Shown here: piece by piece, positions 24,001-35,372 of the stretch
Numbering within the stretch: position 1 is the stretch's first letter
How the letters are laid out: each line of letters begins with the position of its first letter
Assembly (NCBI RefSeq): GCF_963259705.1
Contig: NC_081853.1
Coordinates: 2,356,001-2,420,000, forward strand
Source: Myotis daubentonii
Taxonomy: Eukaryota; Chordata; Mammalia; Chiroptera; Vespertilionidae
Length of the DNA: 64,000 bases
Direction of reading: 5' to 3'
Translations under genes and position numbers: made by a program
The notes under the pieces: model-generated
What the model was told of the DNA's origin: nothing
What the model saw: the letters and a program-made list of their open reading frames with translations, nothing else
The model's database searches: none

Positions 24001-24107
24001 CCAGCTGCACAGGAGTGAGATAAATGAAGTCAAACGTTCAGTTCGATAAGTGGGAATTATGCTCTGACCATTCCATATGCTGACAACACCACCCACATTT
24101 ATGTCTC
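21061..24107. other. Intergenic sequence, no gene seen
   Basis: About 3 kb with no recognisable exon. Weak resemblance to MIR/L2-type remnants near 22530-22560 (CATCACTGAAGACAGGTGGAGG) and 23960-24000. Open frames near 22861-23172 and 23194-23574 resemble no known protein. Confidence 0.4.
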
Positions 24108-24114
24108 TGGTTCT

Positions 24115-24156
<42 letters not shown>

Positions 24157-24354
24157 ATATATTTTATTGATTTTTTACAGAGAGGAAGCGAGAGGGATAG
24201 AGAGTTAGAGAGAAACATCGATCAGCCGCCTCCTGCACACTCCCTATTGGGGATGTGCCCGCAACCAAGGTACATGCCCTAAACTAGAATCAAACCCAGG
24301 ACCCTTGAGTCCGCGGGCCAATGCTCTATCCACTGAGCCAAACCAGTTAGGGCC
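24108..24354 (-). mobile_element. Ves SINE, minus strand, with (CT)n tail
   Basis: The minus-strand tRNA-like head ends near 24354 (GAGCCAAACCAGTTAGGGCC). The tail side contains a (CT)17-type tract at 24119-24153. A short target-site duplication, TTATGTCTC, is at 24099-24107 and 24355-24363. Confidence 0.9.
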
Positions 24355-24539
24355 TTATGTCTCCCTTTAAGCTCAGAATCAGTGTGTCTAACTGCCTCTC
24401 TGTGCCTTCACTGGGGATGTCCAGTAGGCATCTTAAACGTACCTGTGCACACGTAACAGAGGTACAACAGAGATGACCAGGGCCTGTGGGGAGAGGGAAT
24501 GGGGAGCTAGTATCTAATGGAGTCAGAGTTTGCATCTGA

Positions 24540-25600
24540 TAAATTGCTTGTCTCCGTTTCACTTTAGTTCTTTGTCTGGAGTTTTGTCCTGTTCTTTCAT
24601 TTGGGACATGTTTCTTTGTTTTCTCATTGTGGCTGCCTCCCTGTGCTTGTTTCTAAGTGTTGGGTAGAGCTGCTACATGTCTTGGTCCTGGCAGGGTGGT
24701 CTTAGGTAGTAGGTGTCCTGTGGGGCCAGTGGCGAATTACCCTTGGTCACCGGAGCCGGTGCTCCAGGAAGTGTCCCTTGTGTGGGTTGTGTGTGCCCTC
24801 TGCTGTAGTTGATCCTTGGTTGCTGTTGGCATGACAGGGGGTGGGTATGACCCTCAGGATGACTGGCTGTGACTATAATAGATGAGCTGTTGTTCAGGGG
24901 CCGACCCCACAGAGCAGGATACACTTTAGCAGGACTCTGGTGTCTGCCAAGCCCACCCTTTGGGTGTGTCATTTGTGGAACTAATTGACTGGTGTCTTGT
25001 ATGGTCTAGAGCCAATCACCACATGTGTAGGTTCTGGGGCCTCTGAAGGGCAAGTAGGCCACTGCCTGTGCCAGGCCCGGGCCACCTGTAGGCGCTACAG
25101 AGTGCTCTGTGGTGGGTAGCCCTGTGCTATCGTGGGAAGCACCTGGGAGAAGTGTGCTGCAAACAGGCCAGCTGCAGCGCTTGGACCCTTAGCAAGAGGC
25201 ACAGGGCATGTTGAGGCCTCCTGTTGCTTGTTTGAGGTGTTGGAACTTTGGAGATTTTAGGGAAGTCTGCAATGGGGCCAAGGCTGGGAGGAACAGCCAC
25301 TGAAAGAGGTTCTGGCTGGGACTCCAGAGCCTCTGACTCACTCATCCACAATCCCCACTGGTCTTCCCAGCCAGATGTTATGGGGGCTTCTTGGCATTGG
25401 AACCCTGGGCTAGGGGCCTGGTGTGGGGCTGGGACCCCTCGTTCCTCAGGGGGCACTTCCACAACTGAGCTATCACTCCTGATTTTTAACCACCACACAT
25501 GGGTGTGGGGCCAACTCACTGTGACTCTACCCCTCCTACAGTCTCCACATGGCTTCTTGTGTATCTCCTTAGTTATCAGACTTCTGTTCAGCTAGACATC
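24540..25600 (-). mobile_element. Old L1 5'UTR fragment, minus strand
   Basis: This segment is similar in order and wording to the 5' region of the old L1 at 6780-8150 (GATAAATTGCT..CTTTAGTTCTT..GTCTTGG..GGCAGGG..GTGTCCCTTGTGTGG). It is therefore a diverged copy of the same L1 5' region. No ORF1 follows. Confidence 0.7.
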
Positions 25601-25627
25601 GGCAGTTCCAAGAGCGTCATTCTATAA

Positions 25628-25736
25628 CTAGTGGCCCAGTGCACGGATTCATGCACATCGAAAGGAAATTAATTAGGAGATTCGTGAGGTAATTATGTTA
25701 CTGCAAAAAATTCATGTCAAAATAGTATATATAATA
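25628..25736 (-). mobile_element. Helitron 3'-end fragment, minus strand
   Basis: CTAGTGGCCCAGTGCACGG at the left edge is the reverse complement of a HeliBat 3' end (hairpin plus CTAG). No recognisable 5' end precedes the next Helitron. Confidence 0.65.
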
Positions 25737-26096
25737 TCCTATATAATAAAAGGCTTATATGCTAAGTGTCCAGTCATCCGGTCAGCCATTCAACCAATCA
25801 AAGTGTAATATGTTAATGATATGCTAAGGCCGCTCAACCGCTCGCTATGACATGCACTGACCACCAGGGGGCAAACGCTCCGACCAGTAGGTTAGCTTGC
25901 TGCTGGGGTCCAGCCAATCGGGACTGAGGCCAGCTGGACACGCCCTGGAGCCCCCCCAGCTGGCCAACCTCCTGCACCCCTCCTCGCCCCTATCATGCAC
26001 CAGGAGGGTCCCTCAGCCTGGCCTGCACCTTCTTGCAATCCCGGACCCCTTGGGGGATGTTGGAGAGCCGGTTTTGGCCAGGCTGAGGGCCGCTAG
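25737..26096 (+). mobile_element. Short HeliBat-type Helitron, plus strand
   Basis: The 5' end TCCTATATAATAAAAGGC is intact and the body contains GACCACCAGGGGGC, common to these families. It ends CCGCTAG at 26096 followed by T, but the usual GTGCAC hairpin before CTAG is missing, so the 3' end is altered. Confidence 0.75.
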
Positions 26097-26159
26097 TAGT
26101 ATTATAAAATTAAAACGAGTGCGATTGGCGCCAGCAAGAGCTTCACATGTATCACGGGA

Positions 26160-26325
26160 CTGTGAGACCAATGGCTCTGGCTTCAGGAAGATATGATTTT
26201 CAGTCCTGACCATGCCACTCACTATATTATGTTCTTTGGCAAGTTACATACACTCCTGGAGCCTTAGTTTCTTCATCTGCAAAGTGGGCATGATATTATC
26301 AACATCAGTGTATTGAGATTGCTGG
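26160..26325 (+). repeat. MIR SINE remnant
   Basis: The order GGCTCTGGCTTCAG, CCATGCCACTCACTA, TTGGCAAGTTACATA, GCCTTAGTTTCTTCATCTGC, AAAGTGGGCATGATATTAT follows the MIR consensus. The L1 inserted at its 3' edge. Confidence 0.8.
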
Positions 26326-26346
26326 AAAGAAAAACCTACAGGGAGA

Positions 26347-28353
26347 GAACCAAGATGGCGGCGATATAGGCAGACGCGTCCCAGGTCGTGTCCCGGAGCA
26401 AATGGAGCGAGCAGCTGAAGCTAGTAACACTCACACCGAATTGGCGAAATTGCTCAGCTGGTGAGAGGGTTTACAGCCGGGAAGAGCAGAACTCCCCTGG
26501 AAAGGTAAAAAAAACCCAGGGATTTGGGCAGGAAACTTTGCCAGACCTCTGAGCCCAGAGAGTCGGAGGGAGACCGCGTGGCAGACAGCCGCGTCCCTTG
26601 GGACAGGCACAGCCCCTGATGGGGGAAAGGAGAACCGCGGGATTCCTGGCGCCGCCAGGGAAATTGAGAGCTGGGTTCTGTGACCGCGGAGGACTGAGCC
26701 TAAAGGGGGCAGCCTGAAGAGCTGACCTGACCATGCAGTCCCGGTAAGAGAAGAAGCTTACAGAAACCAAGCCTTCCCCGTTTCCGCGGCCGGCATTTGT
26801 TTGTTTGTTTTCACTGAACCCTGTTCATGGGACATTTCGGATACAGACACTCACCTGTGCTGAAGAGAGGGAGAGTGTGCTGAGGAGTGGAATCTGGGGA
26901 GAGACTGGGGAAAGAGGGGGAGCCGGGAGAGGTGGTAGTGAATTGAGTGCTGAGACACCCCAGAGCCCGGGACTGGGGCAGCCACCCGCTCCTGAGAGTG
27001 AGTCTCCTCCCCCCAGCCCCCAGGCAAGGAGCACAGCCACACCCAGATTCCACCCTGTACGAGATCAAGGATTAAGATAACCTGATCAGTCCCTGGGAGT
27101 TAACAGGGTCTGGCCTATAGGGGGATTTTCAATCCCAGCAACAACATAGCGCCGGTAACTAACTATTACGCAGTCAGCTCTGGGCAGTGAACTTCCACTG
27201 GACAGAGAGGCCCTATAGCCTCAGAGGCCAACCCCAGAACACTGCCACCCAGAGGCTGACCCACAAACTGACTCTTTGCTAAACACAAAATAAGGCAGTC
27301 TGGGAAATAAATGCGGCATGCTTTAAAATAAGGACTGTGGTTTACAACACAGAGGAACAGTATATCGCAGGGAAACTCAACACTCTCCTGAATACCTGGA
27401 AGGTCTAAGGCGAGCCACACTGAAGAATAGAAGAAACGAAGGACCTTCACTACTGCAATTTTTTTTCTTTTTTCACTTTTTAACTAAGAAACCAATTTTT
27501 TTTTCATTCTTTTTTATTTTCTGTTCTTTTTTTTTTCTTTTTTTTTTCTTTCTTTTCTTCTTTTTCCATCACCTGATTTTACCCTTTTAATTACTACCTT
27601 CTTATTTTTAACCAGTATTATTACTGCTACCATTTTACCATTTTTTTAAAGTGCCATTTTATTTTTTCTTTATTTTATTTTGGGATTAGTGTTCACCATT
27701 CTATTTTCATCGTTATATTATTGGTTGTTTCTAGTTTGCATTCATATCCAGGGAGCTGTTGCTGGAATTTGTTGGGATTAATGGCTGTTCTATAGGAGTA
27801 TTCTCCTCATATAAAAAGTCTCTTCCCTCTTCCACTTCATTCTCTCTTTTCGCTCTTTTTTTTTTTTCTTTTCTTTTCTCGCTTTTATTTTCTCCCTTCC
27901 TTTTTCCAATTTCATTTTTGCACTCCCTTTTTTTGGTCCCTACTTTTCTTTCCCTTTTTCTCTTTTATCTTTTTCTCTTCCTTCTTCCTTATCCCCTAAT
28001 TCTCTTAATTCAGGTGGTCACCTTTAATTGGGGTTATTAATATCGTGAATATATTTGTGTATAGTGCCTGGTACGTGGTGCCTTGTTGTGTTGTATTTTG
28101 TGCCTTTAAATCAACGCAGCAGATCCAAGCAACAGCAACCTCCTGAGCACCTCATCCTCTGCTGAGGAACAGCAGCTGTACGTGAAACCTCGCCCCACCA
28201 GCCGGAAGAGCCACCACAGCTGTGAACAGCACCCACCAGAGGAGCTGCTGCCAACTGAAGAGCAGCTGCTACCGCAACCGCCCGAAGAGCAACCACAGAC
28301 CAAGGAGTCACTGCCACCAAGGGAGCAACCACTGAACAACTCAACGTCTAGAT
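26347..28353 (+). promoter_or_regulatory. L1 5'UTR / promoter region
   Basis: The element begins GAACCAAGATGGCGGCG; CAAGATGGCGG at 26351-26361 is a YY1-type motif, placed as in other mammalian L1 promoters. The first kilobase is GC-rich and CpG-containing. About 27455-28010 is strongly T/C-rich on the plus strand. From about 28110 the sequence becomes A/C-rich up to the ORF1 start. Promoter function is inferred from the position and the known role of L1 5'UTRs. Confidence 0.8.
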
Positions 28354-29346
28354 ATGTCAGTGAGATCAAACATGGGTAGACAAAGAAACCCCCAAAGGAA
28401 AGAGAGGGAGGACTCTCCAGAAAAGCAGCTAAGTAATACAGAGGCATGCAACATGACAGATAAAGAATTCAGAATAAGGATCCTAGAGTGCATAAACCGG
28501 ATGGAGGAAAAAATCGACAACCTCTTCAAGAAGCAAGAAGAAACAGATGAAAAAATCGATAACATATGGAAGAAGCTAGAAGAAACAGATGAAAAAATCG
28601 ATAACATATGGAAGAAGCTAGAAGAAACAGATGAAAAAATCAACAACCTAAGTAAGACCCAAGAAGAAATGAAGAGTGATATAGCTGCAATGAAAAACTC
28701 CATTGAAAGTATCAACAGTAGACTAGGAGAAGCGGAGGACCGAATAAGTGAATTAGAAGACAAGGAAGCAAAACACACCCAAAATGTACTGCAATTGGAG
28801 AAAAAAATTAAAAGACAGGAGGAGAGCCTAAGGGAGCTTTGGGACAACATGAAACGAAACAACATACGAATAATAGGAGTACCAGAACAACAGAAAGATG
28901 AACAAGGATTAGAAAACCTACTCGAAGAAATAATATCAGAAAACTTTCCTGAGGTGGGGAAGAAAAAAGTCACACAAGCCCAGAGAGTCCCAAACAAGGT
29001 GAACCCAAAAAGACCCACACCAAGACACATCATAATCACCATGGCAAATGTTCAGGACAAAGAGAGAATCTTACAGGCTGCAAGAGAGAGACGGAAAGTT
29101 ACATACAAGGGATCTCCCATTAGATTGTCAAATGACTTCTCAACAGAAACACATCAGGCCAGAAAAGAATGGACTGAAATTTACAAAGTGATGCAAAGCA
29201 AAGGACTGAATCCAAGAATACTCTATCCAGCAAGGCTATCATTCAAACTTGAAGGGGAAATAAGAAGCTTCACAGACAAAAAAAGACTAAGGGAGTTTGT
29301 CACCACCAAGCCAGCAATGCAAGGAATGCTAAAGGGACTGGTATAA
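28354..29346 (+). CDS. L1 ORF1 protein (ORF1p), intact, 330 aa
   Basis: ORF1p is the RNA-binding nucleic-acid chaperone that coats L1 RNA and is needed for its retrotransposition. The frame is uninterrupted. Residues about 40-165 form a coiled coil for trimerisation, rich in E, K and heptad I/L. An RRM-like domain starts near residue 168 (NNIRIIGVPE). The C-terminal domain (about 246-325) contains VTYKG, RILYPARLSF and ends KGLV. Two exact tandem copies of a 42-bp unit (28537-28578, 28579-28620) plus part of a third add two-heptad blocks to the coiled coil. The start at 28354 (MSVRSNMG) is the first in-frame ATG; a second at 28372 is possible. Confidence 0.95.
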   Translation: MSVRSNMGRQRNPQRKEREDSPEKQLSNTEACNMTDKEFRIRILECINRMEEKIDNLFKKQEETDEKIDNIWKKLEETDEKIDNIWKKLEETDEKINNLSKTQEEMKSDIAAMKNSIESINSRLGEAEDRISELEDKEAKHTQNVLQLEKKIKRQEESLRELWDNMKRNNIRIIGVPEQQKDEQGLENLLEEIISENFPEVGKKKVTQAQRVPNKVNPKRPTPRHIIITMANVQDKERILQAARERRKVTYKGSPIRLSNDFSTETHQARKEWTEIYKVMQSKGLNPRILYPARLSFKLEGEIRSFTDKKRLREFVTTKPAMQGMLKGLV

Positions 29347-29395
29347 AAATAAGAAATAAAAAGCTCAGAAAGAAAACAGCCACACAAAAAAAGAA

Positions 29396-32300
29396 ATGGC
29401 TACAAACAAGTACCTTTCAATAATAACTTTAAATGTAAACGGACTAAATGCTCCAACCAAAAGACATCGAGTGGCTGAATGGATAAAAAAACATGACCCA
29501 TACATCTGCTGTCTACAAGAAACCCACCTCATTAGAAGGGACTCACACAGACTGAAAGTGAAAGGATGGAAAAATATCTTTCAGGCAAATGGAAAGGAAA
29601 AGAAAGCTGGGGTAGCAATACTTATATCGGACAAAATAGACCTCAAAGTGAAGGCCTTAACAAGAGATAAGGAAGGCCACTTCATAATACTAAAGGGATC
29701 AATACAACAAGAAGATATAACCCTGGTAAACATATATGCACCCAATGTAGGAGCACCCAAATTCATAAAAAAAACTCCTGGAAAATATCAAAGGAGAGAT
29801 CGACAACAATACAATCATAGTAGGGGACTTTAATACACCATTGACAGCACTGGATAAGTCCTATAGACAAACAATCAGCAAAGATACAGCAATCCTAAAT
29901 GACTCACTAGATCAGATGGACTTAATAGACATCTTCAGAACACTTCACCCCAAAGCCAGAGAATATACGTTCTTCTCAGGTGCGCATGGGACATATTCAA
30001 AAATAGACCACATATTGGGTCACAAGCAAAGTATCCCCAAATTCAAGAAGATTGAAATCATAAAAAGCGTCTTCGCAGACCACGATGGCATAATATTAGA
30101 AATAAACTACAATAAAAACAACCCAAAATACTCAAACACCTGGAAGCTGAATAGCATGCTATTAAATATTGATTGGGTTACCAATGAGATCAAAGAAGAA
30201 ATTAAAAACATCCTGGAAACTAATGACAATGAAAACACAACAATCCAAAACCTATGGGACACATTGAAAGCAGTCCTGAGAGGGAAGTTTATAGCTCTAC
30301 AGGCCTATCTCAAAAAACAAGAAAAAATGGTAGTAAATCATCTAACTCTACAACTCAAAGAATTAGAAAGAGAGCAACAAGAAAACCCCAGAGTGAGCAG
30401 AAGGAAGGAGATAATAAAGCTTAGAGCAGAAATAAATGACATAGAGACCAAAAAAACAATACAGAAAATCAATGAAACCAAGAGCTGGTTCTTTGAAAGG
30501 ATAAACAAGATTGATAAACCTCTAGCCAGACTCACCAAGAAGCAGAGAGAGAGGACCCAAATAAATAAAATCAGAAACGATAGAGGCGAAATAACAACAG
30601 ACCCCACAGAAATACAAATGATTGTTAAAAAATACTATGGACAGCTTTACTCCAACAAACTAGACAACCTGGAGGAAATGGACAAATTCCTAGAAAAATA
30701 CAGCATTCCAAAACTCAATCAGGAAGAATCTAAAAATCTCAACAGGCCAATAACTATGGAAGAAATTGAAGCAGTCATCAAAAAGCTTCCATCAAACAAA
30801 AGCCCAGGACCAGACGGCTTCACAGGGGAGTTTTACCAAACATTCAAGGAAGAACTAAAACCTATCCTCCTCAGACTACTACAAAAAATTCAAGAGGAAG
30901 GAACACTTCCAAGCTCATTCTATGAAGCCAGCATCACCCTAATACCAAAACCAGGGAAAGACAACACAATGAAAGAGAATTACAGGCCAATATCCCTCAT
31001 GAACATAGATGCCAAAATCCTCAACAAAATCTTAGCAAATCGGATCCAGCAGTACATCAGAAAGATCATACACCATGACCAAGTAGGATTTATCCCAGGG
31101 ATGCAAGGATGGTACAATATCCGCAAATCAATAAACGTGATACATCACATAAACAAATTGAAAGAAAAAAACCACATGGTCATATCAATTGATGCAGAAA
31201 AAGCATTTGACAAAATTCAACACCCATTTTTGATAAAAACTCTCAGCAAGGTGGGAGTAGAAGGATCATACCTCAACATAATAAAAGCCATATATGACAG
31301 GCCCACAGCCAACATCATACTCAATGGACAAAAACTAACACCATTTCCCCTAAGCACAGGAACAAGACAGGGATGCCCCCTCTCACCACTCCTGTTCAAC
31401 ATAGTACTGGAAGTGTTAGCCATTGCAATTCGGCAAGAAGAAGAAATAAAAGGCATCCAAATTGGAAAAGAGGAAGTAAAACTGTCCTTATTTGCAGACG
31501 ACATGATATTATACATACAAAACCCTAGAGATTCCATCAAAAAGCTACTAGACTTAATACATGAATTTGGCAATGTAGCAGGATACAAAATTAACCCCAA
31601 GAAATCTGAGGCATTTCTATACACCAATAGTGAACTTTCAGAAAGAGAGATTATAAAAACAATCCCGTTTACCATTGCACCGAAAAAACTAAGCTACCTA
31701 GGAATAAACTTAACTAAAGAGGTAAAAGACCTCTACTCAGAAAACTACAGGACGTTGAAAAAAGACATAGAGGAAGACATAAACAGATGGAAGAACATAC
31801 CGTGTTCATGGATTGGTAGAATCAACATCATTAAAATGTCCATACTACCCAAAGCAATCTATAAATTCAACGCACTTCCCATTAAAGTACCAACAGCATA
31901 CTTCAGAGATCTAGAACGAACTTTCCAAAAATTCATCTGGAATAAAAAAAGACCCCGAATAGCTGCAGCAATCCTGAAAAAGAACAAAGTAGGTGGGATC
32001 TCAATACCAGATATCAAGTTGTATTACAAAGCCACTGTTATCAAAACTGCCTGGTACTGGCACAAGAATAGGCATATAGATCAATGGAATAGAATAGAGA
32101 GCCCAGAAATCGGCCCGAACCAATATGCTCAATTAATATTTGACAAAGGAGGCAAGAACATACAATGGAGCCAAGATAGTCTCTTCAATAAATGGTGTTG
32201 GGAAAATTGGACAGATATATGCAAGAAAATGAAACTAGACCACCAACTTACACCATACACAAAAATAAACTCAAAATGGATAAAGGACTTAAATGTACGA

Positions 32301-33218
32301 CAGGAAACCATAAAAATTCTAGAAGAATCCAAAGGCAAGAAAATCTCAGACATATGCCGAAGCAATTTCTTCACTGATACAGCTCCTAGGGCACTTGAAA
32401 CTAAAGAAAAAATGAACAAATGGGACTACATCAAAATAAAAAGCTTCTGCACAGCAAAAGAAACCATCAACAAAACAACGAGAAAACCCACTGTGTGGGA
32501 AAACATATTTGCCAATGACATATCTGATAAGGGCCTAATCTCCAAAATTTATAGGGAACTCATACAAATTAACAAAAGGAAGATAAACAATCCAATCAAA
32601 AAATGGGCAAAGGACCTAAATAGACACCTTTCAAAAGAGGACATTCAGAAAGCCAAGAGACATATGAAAACATGCTCAAAGTCACTAATCATCCGAGAGA
32701 TGCAAATCAAAACAGCAATGAGGTACCATCTCACACCTGTCAGACTGGCTATCATCAACAAATCAACAAACGACAAGTGCTGGAGAGGATGTGGAGAAAA
32801 AGGAACACTTGTGCACTGCTGGTGGGAATGCAGACTGGTGCAGCCACTATGGAAGACAGTATGGAGTTTCCTTAAAAAACTGAAAATGGAACTCCCATTT
32901 GACCCTGTGATCCCACTTCTAGGAATATATCCCAAGAAACCAGAAACACCAATCAGAAAGGATATATGCACCCCTATGTTCATAGCAGCACAATTCACCA
33001 TAGCTAAGATCTGGAAACAGCCTAAGTGCCCATCAGTAGATGAATGGATTAGAAAACTGTGGTACATCTACACGATGGAATACTATGCTGCTCTAAAAAG
33101 GAAGGAACTCTTACCATTTGCAACGGCATGGATGGAACTGGAGAGCATTATGCTAAGTGAAATAAGCCAGTCAATAAAGGAAAAATACCACATGATCTCA
33201 CTCATTCATGGACAATAG
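29396..33218 (+). pseudogene. L1 ORF2 (endonuclease / reverse transcriptase), one frameshift
   Basis: ORF2p nicks target DNA and reverse-transcribes L1 RNA at the nick. The 3823-bp region corresponds to about 1275 codons with one extra base. The break is the A run at 29767-29774, where the reading frame moves from the 29396 frame to the 29841 frame; 29396-29833 and 29775-33218 are otherwise open. Apurinic-type endonuclease landmarks are TLNVNGLNAPTKR, QETHL (about residue 42), VGDFN (about 144) and ADH (about 229, where SDH is common). The reverse-transcriptase motif FADD is at 31491-31502. A C-terminal Cys-rich motif (C-x3-C..H-x-x-x-x-C type) begins at 32778. The extra A could be a real mutation or a homopolymer base-calling error. 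Confidence 0.93.
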
Positions 33219-33501
33219 AGACCATTCTAAACTTTTGAACAATAATAGATACAGAGGCAGAGCTGCCTCAAACAGATTGTCAAACTGCAGCGGGAAGGCC
33301 GGGGAGGGTTGGGGGGCAGGAGGTAGGGGGGTAAGAGATCAACTAAAGGACTTGTATGCATGCATATAAGCATAACCAATGGACATAAGACACGGGGTGA
33401 TAGGGGAGGCTAGGGGACTGTCTAGGGCGGGGGGATAAAATGGATACATATGTAATACCCTTTGTAATACTTTAAGCAATAAAAAAAAAAGAAAAAAAAA
33501 A
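33219..33501 (+). promoter_or_regulatory. L1 3'UTR, G-rich tract and polyadenylation signal
   Basis: After the ORF2 stop there is a G-rich tract (about 33290-33332, several runs of three or more G) capable in principle of forming a G-quadruplex. AATAAA follows at 33478-33483 with an A-rich tail. Confidence 0.8.
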
Positions 33502-33522
33502 AAAGAAAAACCTACAGGGAGA

Positions 33523-35224
33523 ACCTACTGTAGCTCTGGCTCCTAGAGACGCTCAGGGGAGGCTGTTTGTTGAATCAGCAGGCGCCCCCTGCCAGTGGCT
33601 GCACCTGACTGCAGGTCCCAGGCTGTCAGTGCTGCTCTGGGCCTGGCTCTAGACATGTGGTGACTGGTACAAACATGCCGTGAGGGTGCAGGGCGATTTG
33701 GTTGCAGGCAATATAAACCAGCTCTGGTGCCATTCAGCAAAAACGGGAAGTAATTTGTGGGGTAAGGGGTATGTCGGAGAACCGACGGACAAGCTGACAA
33801 TGTACAGGAACTGGAGTCAGGCCCAGGATGGCGGTAGCAACCCCTACAGGGCTGTGCACTGTGCATCCATGATCAGGACGGATCAGCGCCTGGAAGCTTC
33901 TGCCATGTGTCATTCCACCAGTTCTCAGGAGAGCTACTGATTGGTCTCGGTTAAACACACCCAAGCTTCACCAATCAGGACACTTCCTAACCACACAGGG
34001 TAGAAAACACCCCTGGTATGTTACACGTTGCAGGCGTGCTCGCTTGTTTGTTTTTAAGTATTTGTTAAGTGCCTAAATCGTGCCCTGTGCTAGAGTCTGA
34101 GATGAAAAAGACAGTGCCTGTCTCGTGTAGTTCACAGTCCCACCGGGACTGACTCCGAGAGAAGCTTTGAGCCCCAGAGTAGAATTAGAACCTCTGCCCC
34201 ATGGAAACCATGCGCGGAGGGAAGAGCCTTTCTCGGAGGCGCGGGGCCTCTCAGCAGAAGAGGAGGGGCTGCTGGCGGGGAGAGCGGCAGCTGTTGGGTG
34301 ACCCGGAGTCAGTGCGCTGCCCAGTCTTCTGAGCCTTCGTTTTCTCACCTGTGCAGTGGGGTCAAAGTGATTGCCACCTCATCGGGTTCTTATGAAGATT
34401 AAATGGGGTGACACCTGGAAGGTGCAGAGAGCACACCTAGAGCCTAGATGTGCTCCAGGCCCCCGCCCTGCTCCTCCTCCTCCTTCTGCCGAGCGCCTGA
34501 TCCGTTTTCCTTCTCACATGTTCTCCTCAGGGAGCCCCGAGCAGCAGTAAGTCCCTGGCTGTGCCCCAACCCCCCAGACAACAGGACTTTTGAGCAGTAA
34601 CAAAAGAGAGAGATTTGGCAGCTTCTTCTGCAGCCACACAGCCAGTGCAGCCTGAGGTCTGATTTACAGTGCACGCCCCGGAGGGCACCTGTGCAGGCCC
34701 CGCGCTGCGCGCTGTGTGGACGGAGCTCCGAGAGGCCCCAGGCGCGGTTCTGATCCAGCCCGCCCCGCACGTGCTCACCACCGGACTCACTGAGCTGAGA
34801 TGCTAAATTCAGGATCCAGAGCAGATGGAAGGCTCCGCGTTTGTGTTCCGCAGATCGGACATTAGCCACTTGGAACATCACCCGGGGCTCCCTGGAGAAT
34901 TTCAGTTCTGTAAATGAAACTATTATTTTGGCAGTTTGAGAAAGATACATTCATAACTTTCATGACATTCGAAGGGAAATACTCCTTCCCGCGTCCCTGG
35001 CCTGGTGGCCTGAGAGGAACCCTTGCCGTGGGTGCTGTGTTCACCTGGTCCCTGTGACCGACAGCGAGCTGCACCCGGAGCAGACAACACCCTGCCTGAG
35101 GCCTCATGTTCCTTAGCTCAAGCACCCACTTTCAAGTCAGCACCTCCCATGTGTCCTTACTGGGGTCTCAGACAGAAAGGGACTCAAGTGCTTCACGTTA
35201 ATGCGTGCCCAGGGACGGTGTGAG
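33523..35224. other. Intergenic sequence, no gene seen, one MIR remnant
   Basis: No exon or young transposon recognised. A plus-strand MIR-like stretch at about 34295-34430 (GTGACCCGGAGTCAG..GAGCCTTCGTTTTCTCACCTG..ATGAAGATTAAATGGGGTGA) is the only feature I can name. Confidence 0.5.
34295..34435 (+). repeat. MIR SINE remnant
   Basis: GAGCCTTCGTTTTCTCACCTGTGCAGTGGGG followed by CTCATCGGGTTCTTATGAAGATTAAATG matches the 3' half of MIR. Confidence 0.7.
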
Positions 35225-35363
35225 CAGTGGTTCTCCACCTTGGCTGCACATCGAACCACCCCATAACAAAGAAACAGAATTTCCGGAGGATGAGGCCCAG
35301 AAGTCAGGATTTTAAAAAGATTCCCAGGTGGTTCTGATGTGCAGCCAAGGTTGAGAACCACTG
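35225..35363. mobile_element. MER5-like non-autonomous hAT remnant
   Basis: Terminal inverted repeats CAGTGGTTCTCCACCTTGGC and GCCAAGGTTGAGAACCACTG, about 139 bp, with internal text typical of MER5-type elements (GATGAGGCCCAGAAGTCAGG). Confidence 0.8.
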
Positions 35364-35372
35364 CTTTAGACG

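Larger units (their letters stand above)
26347..33501 (+). mobile_element. Full-length young L1 retrotransposon
   Basis: The order is a roughly 2.0-kb 5'UTR, ORF1 (28354-29346), a 49-bp spacer, ORF2 (29396-33218), a 3'UTR with a G-rich tract, AATAAA (33478-33483) and an A-rich tail. The target-site duplication AAGAAAAACCTACAGGGA, extendable to 21 identical bases, is at 26326-26346 and 33502-33522. Full length, an intact duplication and an open ORF1 indicate a recent insertion. ORF2 has a single one-base insertion in an A run. The last 56 bases before the tail are identical to a tiny truncated insertion at 53.6 kb, so the subfamily has been active. Confidence 0.96.

Noticed and set aside
28106..28447. 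Possible antisense ORF0-like frame in the L1 5'UTR
   Set aside because: ORF0 is a primate feature with a defined position. Nothing here shows homology, and the frame follows from the A/C-rich leader.
28341..29042. 233-residue minus-strand frame
   Set aside because: It is the antisense shadow of L1 ORF1. Its serine-rich composition mirrors the lysine/glutamate-rich sense frame.
30338..33067. Several minus-strand frames inside L1 ORF2
   Set aside because: Antisense shadows of the ORF2 coding strand.
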